Shown: positions 41,091 to 48,633 of the stretch, piece after piece
How positions within the stretch are numbered: the first letter of the stretch is position 1
Layout: each line of letters opens with the position of its first letter
IMG/VR virus record: IMGVR_UViG_3300050821_003181
Location: 1 to 53,180 of that record
Length of the DNA stretch: 53,180 bases
Direction: 5' to 3' (one strand)
DNA from: a virus
Notes under the pieces: model-generated
Databases searched by the model: none
Told to the model about the DNA's origin: nothing
The model's input: the letters and a program-made list of their open reading frames with translations, nothing else
Position numbers and translations under genes: made by a program

Positions 41091-41723
41091 ATGTTCCTCA
41101 ACAACTCCGGCACCCAGCAGGGTCTGCATCGCTCCTACCGAGCGGACGGCGCGCTTACGAGCAGCGTGACACCACTGCTCGTTCTGCCACAAGCGATCAG
41201 CCGCTCGTCCATGCTGGTGATGAACATCTCAGCCACCCCGATGTTCCTTGAACACGGCTGTGCCCGAGCCTTGGTCACGATCACCGCAGGAGCTGTCACC
41301 GCGATCACCGTCACCAACGGAGGGTTCGGGTTCACCCGCGCTCCCACGGTGGAATTTGTTGGTGGAGACGCGACGTACGTTGCTAATACGGTTTGGAATG
41401 GTCGTGGATTGCCGGGCGCGCAGTCTCCGTCTGGACCGACCTCGCAGCCTGCCATGGCACATGCGGTCCTGACGGGAGGCGTGGTCACGTCGATAGTCAT
41501 CGACAACCCCGGCGCGGGTTATGTGAATCCGCCGGAGGTTCTGTTGACCAACGCGGTCAACGATCCGTTCGGATGTGCCGATCCGTCGTTGACCGCAGGC
41601 AGCGGGGTTCTGCTCGTGCCAGGAGGCGGCAGCATGTACATCAACGGCACCACCTGCTACACCGACGCCGTTGCGCTCTGGGGAACTGCGGCGGCCAAGT
41701 TCACGGTGGAGTATATGCCGTGA
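41091..41723 (+). CDS. Glycine-repeat virion protein
   Basis: A 210-residue product, ATG 41091. It contains GGFGFTRAPTVEF and GAGYVNPPEVLL, the same repeat found in the genes at 23972 and 25822, and begins with a helical and beta start with no leader peptide. The end is beta-rich. An elongated tail-tip part is plausible. Stop overlaps the first signal-peptide gene (GTGA). Confidence 0.55.
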   Translation: MFLNNSGTQQGLHRSYRADGALTSSVTPLLVLPQAISRSSMLVMNISATPMFLEHGCARALVTITAGAVTAITVTNGGFGFTRAPTVEFVGGDATYVANTVWNGRGLPGAQSPSGPTSQPAMAHAVLTGGVVTSIVIDNPGAGYVNPPEVLLTNAVNDPFGCADPSLTAGSGVLLVPGGGSMYINGTTCYTDAVALWGTAAAKFTVEYMP

Positions 41724-42124
41724 CCGTCCGGTTGATCGCGATTGCGGCGGTGGCGCTGATGCCGGCGATGGCGTGGGCGCAGCCGGTGGTGCCGGGAAGT
41801 GGATCGGCTGGCGGCATCCCCGGTGGCGTAATACTGGTGCCTCCTACCGGCACTCCAAATGAAACTTCGGTTCCCTGTGGTGTGGGCTCGACCTTATTGC
41901 TTGCAGCAGGGGCCGCGACACAGTTCATTTTTTACAAGGTCCCGCAGGGCGGCAGCACGGTATGGTTCAACGTCGCCGGTGCGCCAGCCGTGGCAGCGCC
42001 TCCAAGCGTCGATCTGGCCGGCGGCATGTGGCAGACGTGGAGCGCCGCGCAGGGATTCTTACCGTCCTCACAGATCAACTGCATCGCGCCCGTCGCACAG
42101 ACCGTCGAACTGATCTGGAAATAG
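41720..42124 (+). CDS. Secreted protein 1 of the exported cluster
   Basis: A 134-residue product from GTG 41720, coupled to the gene before it. Sec leader: TVRLIAIAAVALMPAMAWAQ, likely cleaved after AWA, then a Gly/Pro-rich and beta mature part. Two Cys remain after cleavage (VPCGVGS, INCIAP), so one disulfide is possible. Known roles of the fold are not clear. It opens a run of six genes with leaders. Confidence 0.6.
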   Translation: MTVRLIAIAAVALMPAMAWAQPVVPGSGSAGGIPGGVILVPPTGTPNETSVPCGVGSTLLLAAGAATQFIFYKVPQGGSTVWFNVAGAPAVAAPPSVDLAGGMWQTWSAAQGFLPSSQINCIAPVAQTVELIWK

Positions 42125-42130
42125 CGCGCG

Positions 42131-42496
42131 ATGTCGATCCTTCGCCGTTACCTCCTGGCCGTTGCCATCGCCACGGCGCTCGCCGCGATCAGTGCTGTGC
42201 TGCCCGCCCATGCGCAGACCCCGTGCCCGATGGTCAGCGACGAGGTTTCGGTGCTGTCGGTGGTGATCATCGGCGCACCGCAGCCGGTGCTGTTCTCCAC
42301 CTACGACATACCGAAGCTTAACCTGTGGCTGCAATTCTCCGACCAGACGTATCGGTTTTTCATGGGCGTCCCGCAGACGGAGATACGCGGCACGGCGAAC
42401 TGGTCGGTCATCAGTAGACACCATCAGGCGTTGATGCAGGAACGTAGCCCGTGTCCGCTGCTCTCGGAGAGCGGGCCGCCGCTGCAACCCAGATGA
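42131..42496 (+). CDS. Secreted protein 2, weakly KTSC-like
   Basis: A 121-residue product, ATG 42131. Sec leader ends PAHAQ; the mature part begins TPCPMVSDEVS. FSTYDIPKLNLWLQFSDQTY, then RFFMGVPQTEI, resembles the KTSC domain (weak). Two Cys in the mature part (TPCP, SPCP). Its stop overlaps the next start as ATGA. Function unknown. Confidence 0.55.
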   Translation: MSILRRYLLAVAIATALAAISAVLPAHAQTPCPMVSDEVSVLSVVIIGAPQPVLFSTYDIPKLNLWLQFSDQTYRFFMGVPQTEIRGTANWSVISRHHQALMQERSPCPLLSESGPPLQPR

Positions 42497-44295
42497 AACG
42501 GTTTGCCACGGCCGCACTGCTCGTCAGCACTGCGCTGTCGGCGCAAGCGCAGCCGGTGAGCACACTGCCTCCAGCGGACCTGCCGCTAAGCGGAGCGGAG
42601 ACAACGTACGTCATCCAGGGCGGTGTGTCGAAGAAGACCCCGGTTTCGTCCATGGGCGCGTTCCTAAGTCTGTCCACGCCACCCCCGATCGGCAACGTTA
42701 CCCCCAACACAGGCGCGTTTTCGACGCTGACGGTCGGGGGCGTTCCGATCGCCGGGGGGTCGTTTCTGCCGATCACCGGCGGCACGCTGACGGGGCCATT
42801 GATTGGCACTAGCGGAACCTTCAACGGCCAGCTCATCTCAACCGGCACCAACCTCGTCGCGGCTGGCAACGGCACGTCTATCAACAACGTTATCCGGCTC
42901 AATCCCGCCGCGTCGCCAACCGTGCCGACAATCACTACGGCAGGACCAGCCGGCGCGGTGCCGCTCACGCTGACAACTCAGAGCGGCGGTCTGTTCACCG
43001 TCACCAACGGATTGCAGACCAATGCTTTCCTGAATATTGCCGCCGGCCTGACCACGTATGCAGGTCCGGCAATCACCAATACGCCGTTCAAAATGAGCGT
43101 CAGCGTCAATACCGGTACGCACCTCACGGGCAACGACACGCTCGCATCGTTCAACTGCAATTCGGACAATGGCTTGGTGGACAACGGCGGTTTTCTGTCC
43201 TGTATGAGCATCCAGGATGGCGTCGGCGGTTCAGCCATGACCGGCAATCGCGTCGGGTTTAATCAGGTCATATCCCTTACCAATCCGACCGGAAACAGGG
43301 CCGCAGGAAATCAGGGCATCTATCAGGGCGGCAGCTTCACGGTAAACCTAAATTCCAGCGACAATGGCACGGCGGCAACGCTCGCTGGCGGTTCGGGTTA
43401 TGCCTTTGGCGGGGGTGCCGTCATGGCCGGCAATGCTTCCGCGCTGAATTTCCTGGAAGCTACGACGTGGGAGGATGATATGACCTTCCGCGGCACAACG
43501 GCCCGCCGCATCGGCCACAAGGTCACGGATATCTCTGGCGCACTCGGCCTCGGCGCTGTCCAGGGCACCGTTGCGGATCAGGCTTTCCGTATTGGCTCCA
43601 GCGTCAATAGTCCGGGATGGCTTGATGGGTATTCGGCGTGCGGAGACGTGTCAGTCTGGTGCATCACTGGCACGCTGCTCCATTCGCAGCTTGGCACGAC
43701 ATACAATGCGAACCCGAACGCGCTGCAATATGGCATCGATCTGGTCGGCACGGCCGCAAGCGGGGCCGAGTGGCGCTCAAACGGCATTGCGCTGTTCGAC
43801 AACGGCGCGGCGCGTTTCAACACGCTCTATATCAACAACGACACCAACGGGCCGACGCTCAGTGCGAACGGGAGCGTTGGCGCATATTCGTCGGTGATTT
43901 CTGGCGGGACCTCGGGATGGGCGGGGACTGACGTGCTGTTCGGACCATACGACGATGTGTGGCAAGTTTTGACAACCACAGGTGGCGTCATCACCGCGTT
44001 GGCACTGGCGACTGGTTCCACCCCGCCGTATTGCCCGAGTGCGTGCCCCGCCAGTTACAACCTGACCAAGGCAAAATGGTCCGCTGGCGTTGGCACTGTG
44101 ACCGTGGGCGTGAGTTGGACAGCAAAGAACGCACTCAAGATCGCGGGCGCAACCGACAAGCTGGGGTTCTACAACGCAACGCCGATCGTCAAGGCAACGC
44201 CAACGGGCGCGTGCGCGGGCAACACGGGTTGTCAGGCACTGCGTGACGCGATGGGCAATCTTGGGTTGATCGCAACGGGGAGTATTACAAATTGA
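42493..44295 (+). CDS. Tail-fibre-like protein with a Sec leader
   Basis: A 600-residue product; ATG 42493 is coupled to the gene before and starts the leader KRFATAALLVSTALSAQAQ. The mature part begins like a phage fibre shaft (ETTYVIQGGVSKKTPVSS, then GGTLTGPLIGTSGTFNGQL) and ends like fibre tips of proteobacterial phages (KLGFYNATPIVKATPTGA). It has eight Cys arranged in four near-neighbour pairs, as in disulfide-bonded exported proteins. A virion fibre with a leader is unusual; an alternative is an in-frame start at 42451, which would hide the leader. Confidence 0.6.
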   Translation: MKRFATAALLVSTALSAQAQPVSTLPPADLPLSGAETTYVIQGGVSKKTPVSSMGAFLSLSTPPPIGNVTPNTGAFSTLTVGGVPIAGGSFLPITGGTLTGPLIGTSGTFNGQLISTGTNLVAAGNGTSINNVIRLNPAASPTVPTITTAGPAGAVPLTLTTQSGGLFTVTNGLQTNAFLNIAAGLTTYAGPAITNTPFKMSVSVNTGTHLTGNDTLASFNCNSDNGLVDNGGFLSCMSIQDGVGGSAMTGNRVGFNQVISLTNPTGNRAAGNQGIYQGGSFTVNLNSSDNGTAATLAGGSGYAFGGGAVMAGNASALNFLEATTWEDDMTFRGTTARRIGHKVTDISGALGLGAVQGTVADQAFRIGSSVNSPGWLDGYSACGDVSVWCITGTLLHSQLGTTYNANPNALQYGIDLVGTAASGAEWRSNGIALFDNGAARFNTLYINNDTNGPTLSANGSVGAYSSVISGGTSGWAGTDVLFGPYDDVWQVLTTTGGVITALALATGSTPPYCPSACPASYNLTKAKWSAGVGTVTVGVSWTAKNALKIAGATDKLGFYNATPIVKATPTGACAGNTGCQALRDAMGNLGLIATGSITN

Positions 44296-44834
44296 TCCGC
44301 GCGCTCGCTGCGTTCCTGCTTTCGCTCATCACGATCTCCGCCGATGCGCAGGTTGTGTCAAACGGAACAACTGCGCCCGGCTTCGTGCGCCTGTTCTCGA
44401 ACGGCGTCTCGTCCGGCAACGGCGCCGATATCACCGAGGACACGCTATCGACGTGCGTCTATACAATCCCAGCCAACCAACTCGCGAACGTCGGCGACAC
44501 GCTGCATATCGTGGCAGGCGGCACCTTCGCAGGTAGCACGGATGTCAAGACAGCAAGGGTGCGGCTGGGCGGCGTTACCGTGGCGTCGTTCGTCGGGTCC
44601 ACTGCCGGGGCAACCGCGTGGTTCATGCAGGCGGATGTCATCAAGACCGCAGCCGGGGCTCAGATGACCAACACGTTTTCATTTGCGCTCAACCAGACAT
44701 CGTTTGTGCTGGGTGGAGCAACCGCACTCACTGATACCGCTACGATCCCGCTGCTGGTGACCGGGATCAACGCGACGAACTCGGTGGCGGGGTCGATTAC
44801 GTGCCGGTATCTGACCGTGGATTTTGTGCCGTGA
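44292..44834 (+). CDS. Secreted beta-sandwich-like protein
   Basis: A 180-residue product, TTG 44292 overlapping the previous stop (TTGA). Leader MIRALAAFLLSLITISADAQ. Mature part beta-rich (TCVYTIPANQLANVGDTLHI, VKTARVRLGGVTVASFVGS), like a jelly-roll tail domain. Two Cys (STCVY, ITCRY), one possible disulfide. Third of the consecutive fibre-like or beta-rich exported products. Confidence 0.55.
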   Translation: MIRALAAFLLSLITISADAQVVSNGTTAPGFVRLFSNGVSSGNGADITEDTLSTCVYTIPANQLANVGDTLHIVAGGTFAGSTDVKTARVRLGGVTVASFVGSTAGATAWFMQADVIKTAAGAQMTNTFSFALNQTSFVLGGATALTDTATIPLLVTGINATNSVAGSITCRYLTVDFVP

Positions 44835-45061
44835 TGCGGCGCGCGCTCCTTGCGGCGCTTGTGCTGATGCCGTGCGCGGCCGTGGCGCAGCAACAGCCGC
44901 CCGCGCCATCGGCCACGGCGCAGTTCGTGGGGCAGGTTTCCACGCTGCTCGCCTCGACGCTGGATGAGCGGGACGCCGCACGCTCGCAACTCACCGCGTG
45001 CCAGGCCGCAGCCAAGCCGGCGCAGCCGCCAACGCCATCACCGGAGACGCCCTCCAAATGA
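44834..45061 (+). CDS. Small secreted protein
   Basis: A 75-residue product, ATG 44834 at a TGATG overlap. Leader RRALLAALVLMPCAAVAQ; the mature part has a coiled stretch (QFVGQVSTLLASTLDERDAA) and a Pro-rich tail. One Cys remains. Overlaps the next start by ATGA. Unknown. Confidence 0.5.
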   Translation: MRRALLAALVLMPCAAVAQQQPPAPSATAQFVGQVSTLLASTLDERDAARSQLTACQAAAKPAQPPTPSPETPSK

Positions 45062-45144
45062 GTGGAACCACGACGCTTACCATCACCGGCACCTTCACGG
45101 TCCACGACGCGGCCGGCACAGTGACGGGCAGCACCACACCGTGA
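45058..45144 (+). CDS. 28-residue ORF duplicating the GH5 protein's N-terminus
   Basis: Starts at ATGA overlap 45058. The product reads SGTTTLTITGTFTVHDAAG, then TVTGSTTP, almost the same as residues of the large GH5-like protein at 46152 (AVTITGTFTVHDAAG). The DNA also matches over 40 bases (45079-45118 with 46182-46221, two mismatches). It may be a leftover of that gene's 5' end or a functional mini-module. Confidence 0.5.
   Translation: MSGTTTLTITGTFTVHDAAGTVTGSTTP
45079..45118 (+). repeat. 40-base direct repeat, copy 1
   Basis: Matches 46182-46221 in direct orientation with two mismatches (positions within the CACSTTCACGG and GACGCSGCCGG segments). The two copies bracket about 1.1 kb holding a tiny membrane gene, a secreted protein gene and an HNH endonuclease gene. 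Suggests duplication or insertion. Confidence 0.8.
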
Positions 45145-45254
45145 TGTCGGCCTATGGAGTTATGACAGTGGCCGCTGCGGCATTCGCTGTGGGATTTATT
45201 GTAGGAGCAGCATTGGCCTTCTGGGGCATGCAGCAGGAGAACCGCCAGCCATGA
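45144..45254 (+). CDS. Small membrane protein
   Basis: A 36-residue product, ATG 45144 at a TGATG overlap. One strong hydrophobic helix (VAAAAFAVGFIVGAALAFWG) and a short polar end. Coupled to the next gene by ATGA. Unknown function. Confidence 0.45.
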   Translation: MSAYGVMTVAAAAFAVGFIVGAALAFWGMQQENRQP

Positions 45255-45547
45255 TCCGCACGCTCCTAGTCGCGCTGGCGCTCGCCGCTCTGTCCGGCGC
45301 GGTGCGTGCGCAGAACACGACAGCGATGTTTGGTGATCTGAAATTCGAGAGTGGCAACAGCGGCGCTACAAACGCGCAGGCCATTTATCCGGCAATCAAC
45401 GCGCCGTTCGGATCGACGGCCATCGCGGTTAATACGACCGCCGTGGACACAACGGCCGACGCCTTCGTCAACATCAACGGCACGCTGGCGCTCGGCACTG
45501 AGACGCTGACGCTGCTTGGGTACACGGTTGAAATTCTGAGGCAATGA
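45251..45547 (+). CDS. Small secreted protein, last of the exported cluster
   Basis: A 98-residue product, ATGA overlap. Leader MIRTLLVALALAALSGAVRA, then QNTTAM; the mature part is Asn/Thr/Ala-rich and beta (INAPFGSTAIAVNTTAVDT). No Cys in the mature protein. Function unknown. The next in-frame start (45544) runs into the HNH gene. Confidence 0.5.
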   Translation: MIRTLLVALALAALSGAVRAQNTTAMFGDLKFESGNSGATNAQAIYPAINAPFGSTAIAVNTTAVDTTADAFVNINGTLALGTETLTLLGYTVEILRQ

Positions 45548-45627
45548 GTGATACAATGATGCGAGCCAGAGAGGCGTTTGCACCGCCGCCCTGGCTCTTA
45601 CCACGACATCCTGTGATGGAGGATACA

Positions 45628-46155
45628 ATGGCTGATGGCGATGATACGCCAGAGTGGCGCCCAGTTCCAGGGTTCCCGAATTATCTCGTTAGCTCGGATG
45701 GCAAAGTCCTAAGCCTTAAGCGACGTGGAGCGCCGGGCGGCATTCGCAAAACATTCGATCACGGGTCAGGGCATCTACATGTCGTTCTATTAAACGGTTC
45801 ACATAATGACCGACACGGTTTTATGGTTCACCATTTAGTTTTGGAAGCATTCGTTGGGCCTCGACCGCAAGGTATGGAATGCCGGCATTTGGACGGCAAC
45901 CCTGCCAATAATGTAGTTAGCAACCTTGCGTGGGGAACACGATCTGAAAACCAACTCGATCGCGTCTCTCATGGCACGCACCACGAGGCAAACAAAACGC
46001 ACTGTCCCCATGGTCATCTTTACGACGAGCAGAATACCAGACATCGAAACGGCAAGAGGCATTGTATGACTTGCCAGCGTAAGGCGACCAGAGAATCCAT
46101 GAAACGTCTGAAGCTGCGCCGAAAGAAGGTAATGCGTCAGGAGACACCGCAATGA
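45628..46155 (+). CDS. NUMOD4/HNH homing endonuclease
   Basis: A 175-residue product; ATG 45628 follows GGAGG with five bases between. A start at 45544 is in frame and coupled to the preceding gene, so the first 28 codons may belong to a small interrupted gene. NUMOD4 motif: EWRPVPGFPNYLVSSDGKVL; HNH motif: VHHLVLEAFVGPRPQGMECR, HLDGNPANNVVSNLAWGT. C-terminal Cys-x-x-Cys pair (MTCQRK area) and basic tail bind DNA. GC content is clearly lower than in neighbouring genes (about 38-50 percent in sampled lines), as in recent arrivals. Confidence 0.8.
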   Translation: MADGDDTPEWRPVPGFPNYLVSSDGKVLSLKRRGAPGGIRKTFDHGSGHLHVVLLNGSHNDRHGFMVHHLVLEAFVGPRPQGMECRHLDGNPANNVVSNLAWGTRSENQLDRVSHGTHHEANKTHCPHGHLYDEQNTRHRNGKRHCMTCQRKATRESMKRLKLRRKKVMRQETPQ

Positions 46156-47402
46156 GCACCACGGCACCGACCACGGCCGTCACCATCACCGGCACGTTCA
46201 CGGTCCACGACGCCGCCGGCAACACCTGGGGGCCGATCGCCGCTCCGACGCCGCCCCCGCTGGTCGCCTCACAGGACGGCGCAACCGCCTCCGACCTCAC
46301 CACGATCCTCGTCACGGCCGATCTGTGCCAGTGGAAGCTGGCGGTGGGGACGGCATCCCAGGGCACCATCGTGACGTGCATGCCGAAGGGCGCCGCGGCG
46401 TTCGTGGCGGCCGGGTTCACCGGCAACGTGCGGATGATGGAGGCGTTTGGGGGCGGCATCTTCCACACGTCGCCGAACGCCAGCAGCTACGGGGCGCCTG
46501 GTTGGTGGGCAGGCACTGGCACGGGCAGCGCCGTGGCATGGGCAGCGGTGCCGGGCAGTCCCAGCGCCGTTCCTGTTCCCCCGGTCACTGGCACCTTCAC
46601 CGTGACGGCCACAGGGTTCACCGATCCATCCGGCAAGCCGTGGACGATGCGGGGGGTGAACGCTTGGGCGGCCGATGCCCGTGCTGCATGGCCGAACATT
46701 CGGAGCCAATTCCCGCACCTAACGGCGATCAGGCTGAATTGCGACAGCGCCACGGACACGCCAGCCAGTATCGTCGATGTCGTCACAACATACACCGGCG
46801 CCGGGATCGTGCTCATCGTCGAAGACCACGGCGGCAATGTCGAGAACCTCCAATGGTATCACAACATGGCCACGGCCTATAAAAACAACCCGCGCGTATT
46901 TCTGGAGATGCCAAACGAGCCATCAGCGTCCAATCTGGCGGCTGAGCAGATCGCACTCATCCAGCAAATTCGCAACGCTGGATTTGTCAGCCCAATCGCC
47001 ATTCAGCCATCCGGGGGATGGGACGAAGGGAATCTGCCAGCGGTCGTGGCCGCGGTCGGCACGACGAACCTCTATGCGACCCCACACATCTACTACAACG
47101 GCACCGATCCGAACGGTGCGGCGCAATACGTGACTGGCGAGATCAACGGTGCGGCTGCGGTCGGCCTGTTCGCCTCGATCGACGAATTCGGTGACGGCAT
47201 GGATGGCTGGCACGAAGACCCGCTTGGCTCGGCGACGATCAACGCCGTCATCGCTGCCAATCAGGCTGGGCGTTGCGGAGCGGCATTCTGGGCACTCGCG
47301 AACGGCATGCACGCCGATGGCGTGGATAGCGTTGAACTGGTGGCCGACTGTTCGCAACTCACGCCGGTCGGCGCGGGGCCGATAAAGAACTGGTTGGGGT
47401 AG
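46152..47402 (+). CDS. GH5 cellulase-like enzyme with N-terminal module
   Basis: A 416-residue product, ATGA overlap at 46152. Residues 1-145 hold a module with TITGTFTVHDAAGNTWG (same as the 28-residue ORF). Residues 150-416 are a TIM barrel of GH5 type: Arg194 (IRLNCDS), catalytic acid Glu256 in FLEMPNEPS, His312/Tyr314 in TPHIYYNG, nucleophile Glu345 in IDEFGDG, Trp380 in AFWALANG. The whole catalytic set is present, so beta-glucan or cellulose cleavage is likely. No leader peptide is seen, so it is probably virion-bound through the N-terminal module, inferred. Two homing endonuclease genes flank it. Confidence 0.8.
   Translation: MSTTAPTTAVTITGTFTVHDAAGNTWGPIAAPTPPPLVASQDGATASDLTTILVTADLCQWKLAVGTASQGTIVTCMPKGAAAFVAAGFTGNVRMMEAFGGGIFHTSPNASSYGAPGWWAGTGTGSAVAWAAVPGSPSAVPVPPVTGTFTVTATGFTDPSGKPWTMRGVNAWAADARAAWPNIRSQFPHLTAIRLNCDSATDTPASIVDVVTTYTGAGIVLIVEDHGGNVENLQWYHNMATAYKNNPRVFLEMPNEPSASNLAAEQIALIQQIRNAGFVSPIAIQPSGGWDEGNLPAVVAAVGTTNLYATPHIYYNGTDPNGAAQYVTGEINGAAAVGLFASIDEFGDGMDGWHEDPLGSATINAVIAANQAGRCGAAFWALANGMHADGVDSVELVADCSQLTPVGAGPIKNWLG
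46182..46221 (+). repeat. 40-base direct repeat, copy 2
   Basis: Second copy, inside the 5' end of the GH5-like gene, matching 45079-45118. See copy 1 for the bracketed segment. Confidence 0.8.
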
Positions 47403-47411
47403 GGGGCGACG

Positions 47412-47573
47412 ATGCTCAGTCTGATTCTCCTGGTCGCGGCATTCGTTCTGGCCTGCTTCGCTGCGGCGGGATGGCCGGCAGGCGCGCGAGTGCATCTTGG
47501 CTGGTGCGCCATCGCCTTCTGGATTCTGTCGGAACTGTTCGGACGCGCCGGGCCGGTGTTGGGATTCCACTGA
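47412..47573 (+). CDS. Small membrane protein
   Basis: A 53-residue product, ATG 47412, with GGGGG-type ribosome site just upstream. Two hydrophobic segments (LSLILLVAAFVLACFAAAGW and WCAIAFWILSELFG). Stop overlaps the next ATG. Could be part of the lysis set. Confidence 0.5.
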   Translation: MLSLILLVAAFVLACFAAAGWPAGARVHLGWCAIAFWILSELFGRAGPVLGFH

Positions 47574-47638
47574 TGTATATTGGCGGCGGTCTCGGGTTGA
47601 TCCTGCTAATCCTGTTGATCATTTTTTTGATTAGATAG
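47573..47638 (+). CDS. 21-residue membrane peptide
   Basis: A tiny product of one hydrophobic helix: YIGGGLGLILLILLIIFLIR after the first Met. ATG 47573 is coupled to the previous stop (TGATG). Similar tiny peptides are common in phages. It ends at TAG in the overlap with the GIY-YIG gene on the other strand. Confidence 0.5.
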   Translation: MYIGGGLGLILLILLIIFLIR

Positions 47639-48422
47639 GAAGTGGTAGCTGTGCAGCTGGAACTTTCTTGCGTTCCCATGCGGCCTTAATGTTTTTTAGG
47701 TGCTCCTGGGACTTTTGTCTGCCTTTCCAATATGTGCGGAGGAACTGTTTCTTGTCCTCTGACACAATACGTCGAGAGGCGGCGGCACTTATGGCCGCTT
47801 TATGTTTGTCTGTAAACGGTTTGGCCTTAGTTCCTTTCCTTGCGGCGCTCATTTTTGCTCTAGCCTGTGGTGTGGCGATTATCCCTGTCTTGGCCTTACT
47901 AAGCGCCGGATACTTTTTACCCTTCCGGCCGGCGCCGATTGCCGCTCGATGCTCATCGCTGCGCGGTGGCATCTTTCTCCCCTTCCGAGTTTCGCTCATC
48001 CGATCGCGTGTCTTCTGGGAGGCTTTGTGTCCTCTTGGGCCGCCGGCTTGCGGATACCCATTAAAACCGGCTGTCGGATGAAACGCTCCCAGCGCATTAA
48101 TCCAGAACTGCTCACGAACGAACAAAGCGTCGTGACTGACGACGTGCTCCAATATTTCCCACGAGAAGGCAGCTTCGCCGTGCTTGTTCCAAGATCGCTG
48201 GAGAGCGAGAGCGTGATGCGTTCCGCGCTCCAGTTGGTGGATATGGCTGCTCCAGCGCAGTCCTATCGTATAGGACGACCCGACATACAGTCGGCCACTC
48301 ACTACGTTGAAGATCGCATATACGCCGCTGATCTTCATGTTGGTCCGCCTGACGGGGCGCTTGCCAACCACAAGGCCGGCTTGGACGCGGGCGGCTATCT
48401 GCTCTACGGAAATGGGAGCCAT
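47631..48422 (-). CDS. GIY-YIG homing endonuclease
   Basis: A 263-residue product from 48422, with GAGGAATGCG upstream; an alternative start at 48338 lies just before the nuclease domain. GIY-YIG core: SGVYAIFNVVSGRLYVGSS, HIHQLERGTHHALALQRSW, HGEAAFSWEILE. Then several NUMOD3-like repeats (KARAKMSAARKGTKAKP, SDEHRAAIGAGRKGKKYP), which bind DNA. Opposite orientation and lower GC in places show later insertion. It flanks the GH5 gene together with the HNH gene. Confidence 0.85.
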   Translation of the reverse strand: MAPISVEQIAARVQAGLVVGKRPVRRTNMKISGVYAIFNVVSGRLYVGSSYTIGLRWSSHIHQLERGTHHALALQRSWNKHGEAAFSWEILEHVVSHDALFVREQFWINALGAFHPTAGFNGYPQAGGPRGHKASQKTRDRMSETRKGRKMPPRSDEHRAAIGAGRKGKKYPALSKAKTGIIATPQARAKMSAARKGTKAKPFTDKHKAAISAAASRRIVSEDKKQFLRTYWKGRQKSQEHLKNIKAAWERKKVPAAQLPLPI

Positions 48423-48549
48423 CGCATTCCTCGCACAAGGAGTCGGTGGTCAGAGGGGGCGTCGCCTTGCAGGGTGGCGCCTTCTCGCATTCTAGCCGTT
48501 TCCCGTGCTGTTGCAATAGCTTACGTGGCATTACCCACAGGTGGATGAC

Positions 48550-48633
48550 ATGCGCCCCCTGGCCGTAGTGGCACTCGTTGTCGGCTTCCTGCTCGTACTT
48601 GCCTGTGCGCTGTGGGTCGCGGGCCATGTCTGA
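48550..48633 (+). CDS. 27-residue membrane peptide
   Basis: ATG 48550; hydrophobic helix PLAVVALVVGFLLVLACALW ending VAGHV. Overlaps the next gene's start by eight bases. Possibly a lysis helper. The 127-base stretch upstream to 48423 shows no gene I can support. Confidence 0.4.
   Translation: MRPLAVVALVVGFLLVLACALWVAGHV

Noticed and set aside
47620-47635. T-rich run ATTTTTTTGATTAG as terminator
   Set aside because: No GC-rich stem precedes it and it lies within a coding frame for a tiny membrane peptide.
47668-48548. Two plus-strand ORFs opposite the GIY-YIG gene
   Set aside because: The minus-strand frame has a clear GIY-YIG core and NUMOD3-like repeats; the plus frames are shadows.
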